Part shown: in pieces, positions 1-11,569 of the stretch
Layout of the letters: every line of letters begins with the position of its first letter
How positions within the stretch are numbered: the stretch's first letter is position 1
DNA from: Eublepharis macularius
Taxonomy: Eukaryota > Chordata > Lepidosauria > Squamata > Eublepharidae
Assembly (NCBI RefSeq): GCF_028583425.1
Contig: NC_072794.1
Coordinates: 31,803,232-31,867,231 of the forward strand
Direction of reading: 5' to 3'
Length of the DNA stretch: 64,000 bases
Translations under genes and position numbers: made by a program
The notes under the pieces: model-generated
What the model saw: only the letters and a program-made list of their open reading frames with translations
The model's database searches: none
Told to the model about the DNA's origin: nothing

Positions 1-261
1 GGATTGCACTGCAAAGTCCCCCTCCGCCAGTCACTGGGTCAGGGAAGCAGCACTGCCAGAACATTCCCCCACCCCTCCACTGCTTTAGTACCCAAACAAA
101 ATTGACCCCTGTGAAGTGATTCCCCTCTCTTTCTTTCAAAATTATGCACGTTCCAGATATTTTTTCCCTGAAGGGCAAATAGCAGCTTGATGTTCTGTCA
201 TTGTTGGCAACTGTGGTGTGTGATAGGCAAATAGGTCAATGTGGTAGAACATGCCTTAAAA

Positions 262-310
262 CAGGAGGTTGGATTAGATAATATATGGACCCTTCCAGCC
301 TTGCTTGGCA
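262..310 (+). mobile_element. CR1-like LINE 3'-end fragment
   Basis: The string AGGAGGTTGGATTAGATAAT followed by GACCCTTCCAGCC resembles the conserved 3' region of CR1 LINEs. It is short and old. Confidence 0.4.
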
Positions 311-3300
311 AGGCCGTAGTTTCTTGTATACAAACCCACTTTAACAGCTAAAATATTCTGACTAAGCTCTGCGTTCCATCTGTCAGACACATTCAAAGAA
401 TGGAGGGTTCAGGGTGATCCTGAATTCTGTGTTGTGGCATTTCGGGTTGGATCACCCGATCCAATGAGGATCACCTCATTTCCTTGACTGAATTTTAGGG
501 AAATTGTGAAAATTTGTTCGTTCCAACAGCCTTTTGGAGATATTTCACATTGAAGAGTGAAGATGCTGCTTATGTTAAATGGAGTTTGGATGCCTCACAA
601 GGCTGAGGGAAAGTGAGAGGGGCATGTTGAAAGATGCCAGCTGCCTCAAGCTGAGGAGAATGTCCCTGGTATTTTTACTGGAGTCAGAAAGAGAAAATAA
701 AACCACTGTGGAGTAGTAGGATAAGGACAACAATGACTTGAGTAGCAAACTCCTTCGGTTCTGAGGCCTTGCAGGGGTGGAGATAAAGGGGACCTCCCCT
801 TACAAACCCTGTTTGCAGTGTATAATTCTGGAACTGACATGGAGAGAGAGCAACTTGCCCTAGGCCACATAATGAGTCTGCAGACAAGACTTGAATCTAG
901 GTCTTCCAGTTTCTAGTAGAGTTGCCAAATGGAGGAAAAAAAAGTTATGTTCCTTTAGGAGAGGCTTGAAGGGATGTTGTTTAACAGGGGATGTTATTTA
1001 CCTCCATGCCCTGAACAGCATCAGCTGCCCATTTCCACACATTAAGCCTCTCTTAAAGGGACAAGATATTTTTCTCCTTGTCTGTTGGCAACCCTGGTTT
1101 CAAGTCCAGTTCACTTATGCTGCCTTTTCATAAAGCCATGGCTTAACATGTTCAGCCCCAGCTGAAACAAAACTCAAGTATATCTAAATGTTTGTGCTTA
1201 CATTCGTTCCTAGTTTTTAATCCTACTTCTCACTGTAGACTGTATGTTTGGAGGAGGGGCAGATACCTACCTACCTTTTGCTTACATCACTCTGTGAAGC
1301 ATCACACACATGGTGGCACTGTTGTATGAAATTTTCTCATGCACGAAAAAATAATAATTTGGTGTGCCGATTTCTGTTTAGCTTCCTTATTTAAAACAAC
1401 AAAACACCAATCGTAAGCAGAGTTACGTCTTGCTACGCATTGATTTTTGCCCCTTGGGTTGCTAGTATTCAAGTGTCTCTTCCTAGAAAGATTTCCCAGT
1501 ATCAGTCCTTTATTGTGTGTACAGCCTCTTCCCATCTCATCACTACATCCTTCCCTCCCTCCTTCCTTCCTCTCATTCCAGAGCTTCCACAAGAACAATA
1601 AAGATCTGCATGGAACAACTGTTGTATTTCCCCCTTTATGGCTATCATTCCAAATCAGTAAAATCCTTTCTGCTTGCAGGCAAAAGGTGAAATGGACTTG
1701 GTTTTACTATCAGAATTTTATTTGGAGAGCTTTCCTTCAGCTAAAGGGCCCATGGATCAATGTCATAAATTGCCAGTTTTAACACAGATTTCTAGTGAAT
1801 GCAGGGAAACGGACGTTAGGAATGTTCACCCAGACAGGAATGCATAATTAATCTCTCCATATTTCCATTGGGACTGTTCTTTTTTAAAGCATTTATAAAA
1901 TTCTCTAAAAGAACAGGTTCTATTTTAGAATCGTGACTTTTCATCAAATGTAAACCATAAATAGGAAAATTCAGGATATTTACAGATCTTCTCAGGGGTG
2001 TCTCGGGGTGGGGGGCGGTGGCGGTGAAGAGGGATCAAAGGGAGTGCTTATCCTCCCCAAATCCTAAATATACTAATCTGCATTATGTGCTCTGCAATTA
2101 TAATTCATAGACCTTGCCCCCCCCCATTATGTCTGTCGATGCCTTTTGATTCTCTTGTTTATTTTGAAGCGCCTTCTAATTTTTGCTGATCAAGGGCTGA
2201 TTCCAACACATTTTTGTCTTCCAATGACACAATCCTTTTTAGATCCATTTAAGTCAACAGGCTTTAAAGGATGTAACTCTACCTAGGACCTTTCCTTGAG
2301 GCTATCAGTTATGGGTGACCATAACTAGGAATGTATGCAGATTCTGTAGAGAGTTGCACTGGCTAGAGGAAGGCAGGTTCCCCATCTCCCCTTTTCACTG
2401 CAGTCTTTTTCTCCCCCCTCCCCAATCATGCTCTGTTAGGAGCAAATTGAGAGTCTGCAGCAAGAGGGGAAATTAGCAAAAATTACCCTCCCTTTCTCTG
2501 CAAATGGAAAAGCCATTCTATCACAGGAACCATAGAGTCCAAGCGGGTATGCCCCCTACATCCCCCATGCATTATGGAGTCTGGTATGATATAGATTTTG
2601 GCATTCAGAAAACCTTGGTTTCTATTTCTTCTTCTTTTACTGCTACTACTATCAAGTTTCTCATGGCCGTAGTGTTAGAAGAGAAGGACTTAACACTGTC
2701 CCTTTCCTCAGGTTTCAGAGGGGAACAAATCAAAGAGTTAGAAAATGTTTGCTGCTCTGACTATCCTTTGATGTGCAGATCGCTATTCTCAGGACTTCCT
2801 CTTCATGACATCCTTCTCTTCCTGGCTTTGTCATAGTCACTCCATACTTCTCCCCTTCTCTCCATCTTACAACCATGGATGCAGGACTTGTCCTGCAATC
2901 CATGTCCATCTTTAGATTAGGTAGGTAGAGCTCTATCTCTCCTCCTTTCCTATCAGAGTATGGAGTTCCTATAATAAAGAACTCTTATTTACTTTCTAAA
3001 TATAAACCAAGAATAAGTTTGTTATTTTCTCTCTCACACTCACACCAGCCAGCACACACGCTCTAACTGCCCATCATGCTTACTCTGCAATTGATATTAC
3101 TCTGCTAAATCCAACTATGGATTCCTTTGAATAAGTTTCGTGGGCCAGTACTCTCCCTTTTTTAATAGGTTCCGGACCCAGCTTATTGCTCTTACTTTTA
3201 GTACGTAGGGGGAACATTTTGAATCAGAAAAGCAAAGTAACTTTGGGCAAGACTCCGAAGGCATGAAGGGGATAAACATTGAATGCCTGTGCAATTCTTC

Positions 3301-3790
3301 CTCCTCAAATGGTTGCAATTAGACAGACTGGAAGAAAAAATGGCCCTGGAACAACACAAATTACTGGGACACCCATCTTATTTCTTTGAGAAAGTACTGA
3401 TAGGCAGATTCTAGACTGCCAATCTAAGCCAATTTCACACGCCTTCCCCCTTCTCTTGATTTATCTCATTATAAGGGGTTTTCTACATGGTTTCCCCCCT
3501 ATCACTTCCTGCCCATACTACAGTTTATCCCCCGATTCTCCACCTTTTTTTGGCCCTTAGGGTCCCCCCCCCATTTCCCCCAGTTCTTTTGATACTACTT
3601 TTACTTTTTTGAAGCCAATTCTGAGTTGCCTTCATTCTTCATGCATAATATTACTTTTGGTTTTGTTTGCCCCTCCCCCTTACATCCATCTCCAACCCAC
3701 TTTCTGATGACTGGACTTAATCATCATTTAACAAATTCCCACTCCTCGCCTTCCTTTACCTCCCCACTCCTGGGCCATTTCCACATGTCC
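311..3790. other. Intergenic, no gene recognised
   Basis: Mostly AT-rich unique-looking sequence with pyrimidine-rich stretches around 3400-3600. A weak MIR-like tRNA-SINE remnant (antisense) may lie at about 840-915. Open reading frames here are short and I recognise no protein. Confidence 0.5.
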
Positions 3791-4043
3791 TTAAAGGGAC
3801 AGCCCACTCAATGAACGCTGGCCGTTTCCCCCCTTGATTCTAGATGTCCCTGTTTTCAAAAAGGTTGCAAGACGTTCGGCTTCTATTTCTTTTGGCATCT
3901 TTTCTGGGAACATACTTTCCCACGGTCCCCAAAAAGTCACTGAAAAAACAGCAGCCAAACAGTCTGCAACCATTTTGAAAACAGGGAGGTCTGGAGTCAA
4001 GGAGAAAAGCCGCCAGTGCTCAGTGAGTGGGCCTTCCCTTTAA
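3791..4043. mobile_element. Long-TIR palindromic MITE flanked by TTAA
   Basis: The two arms (about 3791-3875 and 3960-4043) are inverted copies over roughly 85 bp. The outer ends read TTAAAGGGACAGCCCACTC and, inverted, TTAAAGGGAAGGCCCACTC, so TTAA borders both sides (3791-3794 and 4040-4043). Because it is a palindrome it produces near-identical mirrored ORFs on both strands. TTAA is the piggyBac-type target, but I cannot assign the family. Confidence 0.75.
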
Positions 4044-4083
4044 AGACATGTAGGAAAGGCCTTGGTTTTGTTTTCAATCTCTT

Positions 4084-4347
4084 TTAAACTGTCACTTTCA
4101 TATCGCCATATTGACATACCATTGTAATCATAGATGCAGCAGCTTTCATTTTTTTTTTTAAAAAGTAAGTCTCTTGCCCCTTTCCTCTTGGAGATAAAGG
4201 GAAAGGGAAAAGGGGAAAAAAGCATATCTCTGTAAGGGCAGAGGCTACAGACTTTTTAAAAAATGAAAGCTGGGAAGGCAGAAAACCTGCTGCATCTATT
4301 ATTACAACGGTATATCAATACAACGATATAAAAGTGACAGTTGTTAA
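4084..4347. mobile_element. Second TTAA-flanked palindromic MITE
   Basis: The left arm begins TTAAACTGTCACTTTCATAT and the right arm ends with the inverse of TTAACAACTGTCACTTTTAT. The arms match for about 60 bp, including GATGCAGCAG near 4133 and 4288. The spacer carries poly-T and poly-A tracts. It lies only 40 bp from the previous TTAA element, with unrelated termini. Confidence 0.65.
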
Positions 4348-5058
4348 AAAATCTCAAAAGCCCTGGTTGCCCAGGGAAGTGGGGCTGGCCACTTGTAGGG
4401 CCAGAAAAGTGGCACGGTTTGAAAGGGACGTAGCCACTGCTGCTCTGTGCTCTGTTCCCAAAGACATCAGTTTGCCACATTGATGCCAGACACTACCTCC
4501 AAGCTCTGGGTTTGCCAGTTTGGCCAGGGCGCACTGGTTTGGACTGTGCGGGGAGATTCGGGACAGGCGGTGGATCTGCTGTCTTTTAGGCTCCCCACGC
4601 AAAGACAGGCAGTGTGTTCATTTTCTACTGAAGGCTCTTGACAAGAGGGGGTGTTCAGACTTATCTGTATTTCTGATCTATCAGCATTTAAAAGATGAGA
4701 CCTGTTAAACAAAGCCCAGGATGCTGTCTGCATGAATTAGCCAAGGCTCTTGCAAATGAGGCATTTAAAACTTTTAACAGTCAAAAAACACTATCAGGTA
4801 TTGCAATTATATTAGGATAATAAATATATATGGGTATCTTTCGGGAAAAAATCCTTAGGGGAATACAAATGCCTCAAAGCATCAAAACAATGACAAAAAT
4901 CTGCTGGAGGCCTCCATCTTTAAAGTCAGTTACATAAAATAACACGATTTGCTTTGAAGGTCATCTGAATGAGGCTATAGATCCAATCAAGACAGCAGAT
5001 ATGTTGGTCAGGAAATCTGTTTTTAAATGGAAGAGTTCACCTGTGATACTCAGCGAAA
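4348..5058. other. Intergenic, no gene recognised
   Basis: Unique-looking sequence, moderately GC-rich at 4360-4700 and AT-rich after. I recognise no domain. Confidence 0.4.
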
Positions 5059-5140
5059 GCAATCCTAAGTAGGTCTACTTGGAAGTAAGTCCCATGTTAT
5101 TCAATGAGGTTTCCTCCCAGGAAAGTGTCCTTAGGGTTGC
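5059..5140. repeat. Short palindromic interspersed repeat
   Basis: The ends GCAATCCTAAG and CTTAGGGTTGC are inverted copies, with a middle reading GTCTACTTGGAAGTAAGTCC. Related copies occur at 11284-11331, 20322-20374 and 57838-57926. It resembles a non-autonomous DNA-transposon hairpin; the family is not assigned. Confidence 0.6.
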
Positions 5141-5555
5141 AGCAGTGTATCTTTTGCATTGTCTGAATGAGTGCCCAGCCTAAGGTTCCCCCCAGAGCCA
5201 ACTTTTTAATATGAAAAATAGGTGGTGTCTGTTGCCAGGAAACATGTCCTGTCAATAACAACTGCAACATCAGCTGTGTTCTGTCTCAGTGTGAGGGTAA
5301 GCTTACCATTTGCAAAGCAAGGTGGCCCTTACCCTGTCCAGTACAAATACGATTGTTCTGTCTTAGGGCAAAATCTGAGGGGGGAAAAGTTTGGTAAGTC
5401 TCCAGTATGTTAATTTTGAACCAGGGAAAACCTGATGGTAAAGGGTGTCTCTTGGACAGCGCTCATGCTTTCAGCAACACTCCTTTCCCAATTACCGGAG
5501 CAGTTCTGCAATTTTTTAAAAACCCTAATCTTAGTCCAGATCACAGTTTACGTGA

Positions 5556-5612
5556 AGAAAGAAAGAAAGACAGAGATAGACAGACAGAGACAGAAAGAGA
5601 CAGAAAGATTGA
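5556..5612 (+). repeat. GAAA/GACA purine-rich simple repeat
   Basis: Alternating GAAAGA and GACAGA units over about 57 bp. Confidence 0.8.
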
Positions 5613-6942
5613 GTTCTTTTCCACGCAGGGCTTTTTCATCAGTTCTGGCCCCAAATTGCATCAATTTCTCTTCTGTGCGCACGGTTAAAATATCTAGATT
5701 CAGTCTCCAAACGGCTTCCCAGGCTTTTTTGCATTCCACATGGAGAAAGTCTGCATCGGCTGCAGAATCGATCTTTCCCCGGCTTTTCTGCAGCTTTTCT
5801 CCCTGTGCACATACCCTGATTTCCGCCCCCAGCAAAGTCAAATCACAAGTTTTTGAAATGCAGAATGCTTTCTTCCCTGTGAGGCCTGGCCCTGGCCCTG
5901 CCTTTCACCCTCCCCTTTATTCCTTTGCATCCGGATCGGTTGAACAGCAACCATTCAAGTATTTTAAAAAAACTATATAGCAATGTTGAAAGGTTGGTGC
6001 CATTAAAAAAGACCCCCCCCCCCCCAAAAAACCTTGTAAGTTTCCTCAGCAATCAACTGAGGAAACTGACCAGTCCTCAAAGCCCGCAGCAGAATGGGGC
6101 AGTTTTCTAGATCCAATGAATAAAGCGGAATAAAGCAGAAAGCCCGATGCAAAGTTCACCCTGCAGAAGAGGCCCCAAAAGAGCACTCAGACATCCACTT
6201 CAGGCATGTTGCACATTCAGTCTGATAAAAACATAAACACACGAGAGAAAAGATGTCCATATAATTGTTGTGTGAACGAGTCCTTATTTGTGCAAAATTG
6301 AGCACAGAACTACAGCCAAAGTCTGGTTTTGTATAAAGAGCAAATTGAGTAGGGCAAGAGGGCAAATGAGATGCCCAAGAAAAATTTAGGTTTTTAATTG
6401 TCTGTAGCCTGAGAAGGGAAATTCAACTCTGCACTCTAATGCTACAGGACATTTAATTACTTTTTCCAATTTATTCTTTAAATGCAGAGCCTGGACCTTT
6501 GTACTCCTGGGTGAACATTGTCCTACATCACTGTCTGGAATAATGTGGAAAGTCTCTCTCTCTCTCCCCCTCTCAAAATGCATTATTTATGTTCTTTGCA
6601 AATTGGGAAGGGATATATATGCTCTCTTTTGACAATGAAATCCTATCTCTTTCTATGAAAGGGTTTCTTAAAATAAATTGTAGTTTAAAATGATTTTGCA
6701 CCTATTTTGCATTTCTTGGAAGGGCTACCTGATTATTTTATGCATTTTGCAGCAGGCTATGGATCCTTTAAGCAAAACTTTCCTGACAATTAGCTAGGCT
6801 AGATCGATTCTTTCTTGCCCTGTCAACAGTTTAGATCTTATTGGACGGGGTTGTAAAGACAAGAAACTATTCCCATCAGAGACCAGCAGATTGCTGACCC
6901 CTTACCCGGCCAATAGGAACTTCCCCTTCCCCATACCTAGCC
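5613..6942. other. Intergenic, no gene recognised
   Basis: A run of about 15 C lies at 6012-6026 and a CT-rich run at about 6552-6568. No further feature is seen. Confidence 0.4.
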
Positions 6943-7142
6943 TAGGATTGCCAAATTCCAGGTGAGGCCTGGCAATATCCCAGAATTATAATAGATCTCC
7001 AGACTACAGAGATCAGTTCCCCTGGAGAAAATGGCTTCTTTGGAGGGTGAACTCTATGATACTACCTCCTCCTCAAACGCAGACTCCCCAGGCTCCACCC
7101 CCAAATCCCCAGGAATTTCTCATCCTGGAGTTGGCAACCCTA
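6943..7142 (-). mobile_element. hAT-type MITE, TAGGGTTGCCA family (copy 1)
   Basis: The element begins TAGGATTGCCAAATTCCAGG and ends GGAGTTGGCAACCCTA, giving inverted termini. The flanks acctagcc (6935-6942) and acttagct (7143-7150) agree at 6 of 8 bases, both differences being transitions, as expected of an aged 8-bp hAT duplication. The inside is the reverse complement of the copy at 10971. Confidence 0.75.
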
Positions 7143-7150
7143 ACTTAGCT

Positions 7151-7722
7151 CCAAAAGGGAAAAGAGGGGAAGAGGCCCCATGTGACAGATATGGACAAAC
7201 CAGTGCTGGTATCAACATTCACACCCAGCCAGAAGCAACAAGGCTGCCTATGGAGACCTGACTATGGAGACCTGGAGCGGGCAGGAACCTGAGGTGAAAG
7301 GAAACTAGCTCAATATATGAGAAGGTCCTCTAGTCCACAAGTTGACTGAACAGAAGGCGTGAGGGCAGACAGCAGGCAAGCCAAATGGAGACTTATGTAC
7401 TGGATAGGAATCTCTACTCAAACTGGAGGGCAGATGGAGACCTTGGAACCCTAATGTAAGGCATCGATGTAAGGCTAAAACTCACCAACCCCTTGCAGTA
7501 TCTGAGTCCTATTGAGAGCTAGAGGGTACAGTAATCTGATGTTTGTGTTGGTGGGCTGGAGTGGTGTGCATGCAGGGAGAGATAGTGAAGGCTGTGAAGG
7601 GCTTTGGAAGTTATAATTTCTACCTTGGATTGAACTTGGAAAAAAAATGGCAGCTAGTGCAGCTGGTTCTTAACTAAACATCACGGAGGATGCTTCTGCA
7701 GGCTAGGAACAGGGCTGGCCTG
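7151..7722. other. Intergenic, likely old repeat-derived in part
   Basis: About 7580-7680 resembles sequence I associate with dispersed squamate repeats (GGCAGCTAGTGCAGCTGGTT), but I cannot name the family. No gene. Confidence 0.3.
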
Positions 7723-7735
7723 GTCTCCCAGTTGA

Positions 7736-7935
7736 TGGTGGAAAGTGCTCTCAAGACATAGCTGACTTATGGCAACCCCCGGTGGGGGTTACATGGCAAG
7801 AGACTAACAGAGGTGGTTTGCCATTGCCTACCTCTGCAACCCTGGTCTTTGTTGAGGTCTCCCATCCAATTACTAACCAAGGCTGACCCTGCTTAGCTTC
7901 TGAGATCATGCTCACCTGGACCATCCAGGTCAGGG
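7736..7935 (-). mobile_element. 5S-rRNA-derived SINE (SINE3-type)
   Basis: The reverse complement contains a 5S rRNA-like stretch: AGCTAAGCAGGGT, then TTGGTTAGTAATTGGATGGG and AGACC, the 5S internal promoter region. The part at 7745-7850, next to it, is the SINE body. A perfect 13-bp direct repeat, TGGTCTCCCAGTT, flanks the element at 7723-7735 and 7936-7948, which confirms LINE-type target-site duplication. Confidence 0.8.
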
Positions 7936-7984
7936 TGGTCTCCCAGTTAAACACGCCCAAATAGAATCTCCAGGGACCCAGAAT

Positions 7985-8090
7985 AGATCCACTGCTGTTG
8001 CTATTTTCATTTATAACCCGCCTTTCTCATTGGGACTCAAAGTGATTTACAAATATGATTTTTTTTTAAAAAAACCTTTTCAGTCAATGA
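7985..8090 (-). repeat. LINE/SINE 3'-tail-like fragment
   Basis: ATTTATAACCCGCCTTTCTC followed by CTCAAAGTGATTTACAA resembles the inverted 3' tail shared by L2-group LINEs and their SINEs in squamates. A poly-T/poly-A stretch follows. Confidence 0.4.
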
Positions 8091-8507
8091 TTAAGCAGAT
8101 TATAAATATGGTAGCATCAGTCAACCAGTAAGTGGATTACAAGATAATACATTTGACTTTAACACCATAGTCGTCTGGAACAATGAGTTCCTGTTAACTT
8201 GTGCTGACAGTAACCGGGATGTCATATTCTGAACCAGCTGAAATTTCTAAGTTGGCTTCAAGACCAATCCTATGCTACATTAAGCCGGCTGTGAGGTTAC
8301 AAAAGCAGGGATCAGCGTGTGCCCCAATATGCTTTTCCCCAGAATGCTGGTCCAATCACCCCATTTGCAGTTAATCACAGGCAAATCTTCCTACGTTCCC
8401 ATTGGATGCAAATATGATATATTTAGATATTTATCAGCTGCTCTCTTCTACAGCAGGCTTACAACATCCTTCTCTCCTCTTCCATTTTATTCTCAAAATG
8501 TATTATG

Positions 8508-8862
8508 CAGGGCTTTTTTTCTGGGAAAAGAGGTGGTGGAACTCAGTGGGTTGCCAGCACAGGGGGCAACTCTTGGCAGGAGGTGGTACCCCTGGTACCC
8601 CTGGTACCACGTGCAAAGTGCATGCATGCTCCCAGGGCCAATGATGTCACTTGGGGTCAGCTGGAATAAGGCGGGAGTTTTCAAAAGTTTAAATTGCTCT
8701 TGGCGAAAATGGTCACATGGTTGGTGGCCCCGCCCAGCAGCGTGGAGGGCAATCTAAACTCCCCTCTGTCTGGAGATCAGGGGCGGGGCCACCAGCCATG
8801 TGACCATTTTCAAGAGGTTCCGGAACTCCGTTCCACCGCGTTCCAGCTGAAAAAAAGCCCTG
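8508..8862. mobile_element. hAT-type MITE, CAGGGCTTTTTTTC termini
   Basis: The termini CAGGGCTTTTTTTCTGGG and, inverted, CAGGGCTTTTTTTCAGCTGG form a clear TIR. Perfect 8-bp duplications GTATTATG lie at 8500-8507 and 8863-8870. It carries an internal GGTACCCCT tandem at 8583-8608 and an internal inverted segment (GTCACATGG near 8711, CCATGTGAC near 8797). It has no transposase. Confidence 0.88.
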
Positions 8863-8874
8863 GTATTATGTATT

Positions 8875-9003
8875 TATTTAGAAAAATTAATATACTGCCT
8901 CTTCAGAGACCTGCTCAAGACAGCAAAAACCCTATGAGTTAGATTAGGCTGAGAGAGGGTGACTGGCCCAAGGTCACCCAGCAAGATTGGGATTTGAACT
9001 TGC
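8875..9003 (-). mobile_element. MIR/CORE-SINE-like fragment
   Basis: The order CCTATGAGTTAGATTAGGCT, then TGACTGGCCCAAGGTCACCC and GGGATTTGAACTTG matches an inverted MIR-type tRNA SINE, the last string being the tRNA B-box region. Confidence 0.6.
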
Positions 9004-9859
9004 TCTCCAATTGTTTCGCGAGTACGTATGTGTGTGTGGGAAGGGGATGCCTGCTGTGCCTGCAGTGTCAAAATGATTTGAATAGGGACATGTCTCAAAT
9101 CCAGTGCATAGAGACTCATTTTGCACATCTGAGCTCCTTGATAAAATCTGGGGCTGAGCTGGACAATCAGACCCTAAACGCAGAGGGCCCTGTTTGAACT
9201 CACACCCCTGTATCTATGATGGATGGGGGGAACAGAGAGAGTGGGCATGCCAGGTGAGCAGGGGAGGTACAGCATGTTCATGTTGTTTTTCCTTCTCGCA
9301 TGTAGGAGAGTGATTGGAGGCTGTAATGCCTGATTCACCCCATTAACACATGCCTTGCGGTGCACTTGGCTGAGATCTGTCCCTGCAGTTTTGTCAAGCA
9401 ACCCCCCCCCCCTCCTGATTTTTTTTCCAAGGCAGGAAATAGAATGTCAGAACAGCTGAAGCGGCTGCTATTTGTGTGAGAGAGCAAGAGCAGGAAGCAG
9501 AGCTGCCCTTAGGTACTGGAGCCACCTACAGGGCTATGCCCAAAAGACACTGAACACAGATTTAATCAGTTGTCTGTCATATCTGTCCGCAGTTGCGTGA
9601 TGCTGCAGAGGGTAGCTAAATGTCCCAGATTTTCACAAAATACTTCCTTATTCCAGACCATCAGAGAAGCACAAAACCCCACGGGGCCTAGACCCACAGA
9701 TGGAGGATACATAAGGAATTTCGCCTGCGAGGCCGTACTGACTGTAGAGACCCATGTGGCATTTCCCCATGTCTGTGTGTGGCTTTTATTTAAACATTGT
9801 GAAGTCACATACACACTTGCAGAGCCTCTGGAATCCAAGACGAAGGGTCTGCATATGCA

Positions 9860-10062
9860 TTGGCTTGCCAACTTCCAGTGAGGCCTGGAGTTCTTCTGGA
9901 ATTACTTCTGATCTCCAGATCTCAGAGACCCGTCCTCCCTGGAGGAAATGGAATTTTAGGAGCCTGAAGGTGGACTCTATAGCATGACATCCCTGCTGAG
10001 CATCCTCTAGGCAATGTTTCCAGATCTCCAGGCATTTCCCAAGCCAGTGTTAGCAATCTTAC
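9860..10062 (-). mobile_element. hAT-type MITE, TAGGGTTGCCA family (copy 2)
   Basis: The termini TTGGCTTGCCAACTTCCAG and, inverted, TAAGATTGCTAACACTGGC, and internal GATCTCCAGATCTCAGAG, mark a diverged copy of the element at 10971. No clear target duplication remains. Confidence 0.6.
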
Positions 10063-10970
10063 GACTGGACCCCCAAATTCCTGTTAGTAGCACTAGTTAG
10101 TCTATTTATTTGATAGACAAGAAACGTTTCCATTCCCAGGTGCTGGATATTTAGGAGGAGCTGTCATGACTACACTGATGCCGTCAAACTGCAGCTCAGC
10201 TAATCCATTGCTTACCTAATGCTATGTGTGCATATACACAGAAATCATATTGTTATGAGCTTGGCCTCTGATTACTGTGGATCATTCTATCCTACAGGGA
10301 AAAAGGAAGGGCAATGTAGCTTAATGATGATCAGTATCTCCTCAGTGGGCCCTCAGAGGCAGGCAGTGGTTCAAGCGTGCCCATCGGGAGTCGGAAGAGG
10401 AGAGCCTCCTGCCTAGCTGGCGGGACAGAGCAGAAGGACGTCTGCATGAAATGAAAGCACAATTTTAGATGCTGGAAGGAACAAAGAGAGAGAGGGAAGT
10501 GGGCTGCTATTGCTTGCAGTTGGCTGAAGTGGTTTAGTAGTGCAGAATCTCTCTCTCTCTGGGGATTTGGTGTGAGATAGTGGATAAGGAGTGCTCTCTC
10601 CTCCAAAGCGAACCAACCCACGCACCCACGCAAACACTTGCTGCTCCTGGAACTTCACATACTTGGTGAAGTGGGGTGTGTGTAATAATATTCTGGTTAC
10701 CTAGCAACTGCAGGATATGCTCCCAGACCACTTATTATGCAATTGCAAAGGGGTTTTCCTCACCTTTTCTCCTACAGTTCATCAAGCAGCGATAGCAACA
10801 GACTGACTCTTAAAGGGGAGGGGGAAACCCCAGAGCACAGGACAGATCGGATCCTTGTCCAGAAAGCAAGAGCTGTCATTTTTTAGTTTTCCTGCAGGCA
10901 CTTTGTATTTATTTACTTAATTCTTTGTGCAGCCTTTGCCTTGAGCCTGGATGTAAACATGAATAGGATC
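10063..10970. other. Intergenic, no gene recognised
   Basis: A short CT run lies at about 10546-10560. No gene or named repeat is seen. Confidence 0.4.
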
Positions 10971-11191
10971 TAGGGTTGACAGGTCCAGGTCAGGAAATTC
11001 CTGGAGATTTGGGGGTGGAGCCTGAAGAGGGTGGGGTTTGGGGAGGGGAGGAGCCTTGGTGAGGTATAATTCCATAGAGTTCACCCTTCAAACAAGCAGC
11101 ATTTTCTCCAGGGGGAACTGATCTCTGTTGCTTGGAGATCAGTTGTGATTTTAGGAGATCTCCAGCTATCACCAGGAGGCTGGCAAGCCTA
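10971..11191 (+). mobile_element. hAT-type MITE, TAGGGTTGCCA family (copy 3, best preserved)
   Basis: It begins TAGGGTTGACAGGTCC and ends GGAGGCTGGCAAGCCTA. Perfect 8-bp duplications ATAGGATC lie at 10963-10970 and 11192-11199. The body contains GGAGATTTGGGGGTGGAGCC and an internal hairpin around GGAGATCAGTT. It is non-coding. Confidence 0.88.
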
Positions 11192-11283
11192 ATAGGATCA
11201 GCTTGCTAGAAGATCAGAAGTAGAGCCCAAGTAAGGGACAGGATTCAGACAACCATTCTAAAGAAAGCAACTTCCTCTGAGTT

Positions 11284-11331
11284 CAGTGGGGCACTTTCCC
11301 CAGGTAAATGTGCATAGGATTGCAGCCAGAA
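11284..11331 (+). repeat. Half copy of the short palindromic repeat
   Basis: GTGCATAGGATTGCAGCC preceded by CCCCAGGTAAA matches the right half of the element at 5059 and 57838. Confidence 0.5.
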
Positions 11332-11569
11332 TCAGAAGCAGACCTGTGCCAACTATTTCTAGAAGAGCAGAATATTAATGCAGTTGTTGTTGTTAGGGCA
11401 GCATCCAGCTCCATACTGGGTTAAACTAAGGTCATGGAGAATACTTTTACTTATGTTTCAGAATCCAGCATCCTTTGCTCTCCTGTCTAATCTAATAGCT
11501 GATGGAGCACAACTTTCAGCACCTGTCTTCTCTGGTTACACCTCAACCATTTTCAGTGGTTGCAATGAG

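Noticed and set aside
3791..4043. Two mirrored 69-codon ORFs on opposite strands
   Set aside because: They are a by-product of the palindromic MITE, not a gene pair.
7855..7945. Functional 5S rRNA gene
   Set aside because: Only part of the 5S sequence is present, it is diverged, and it is fused to a SINE body with target-site duplications.
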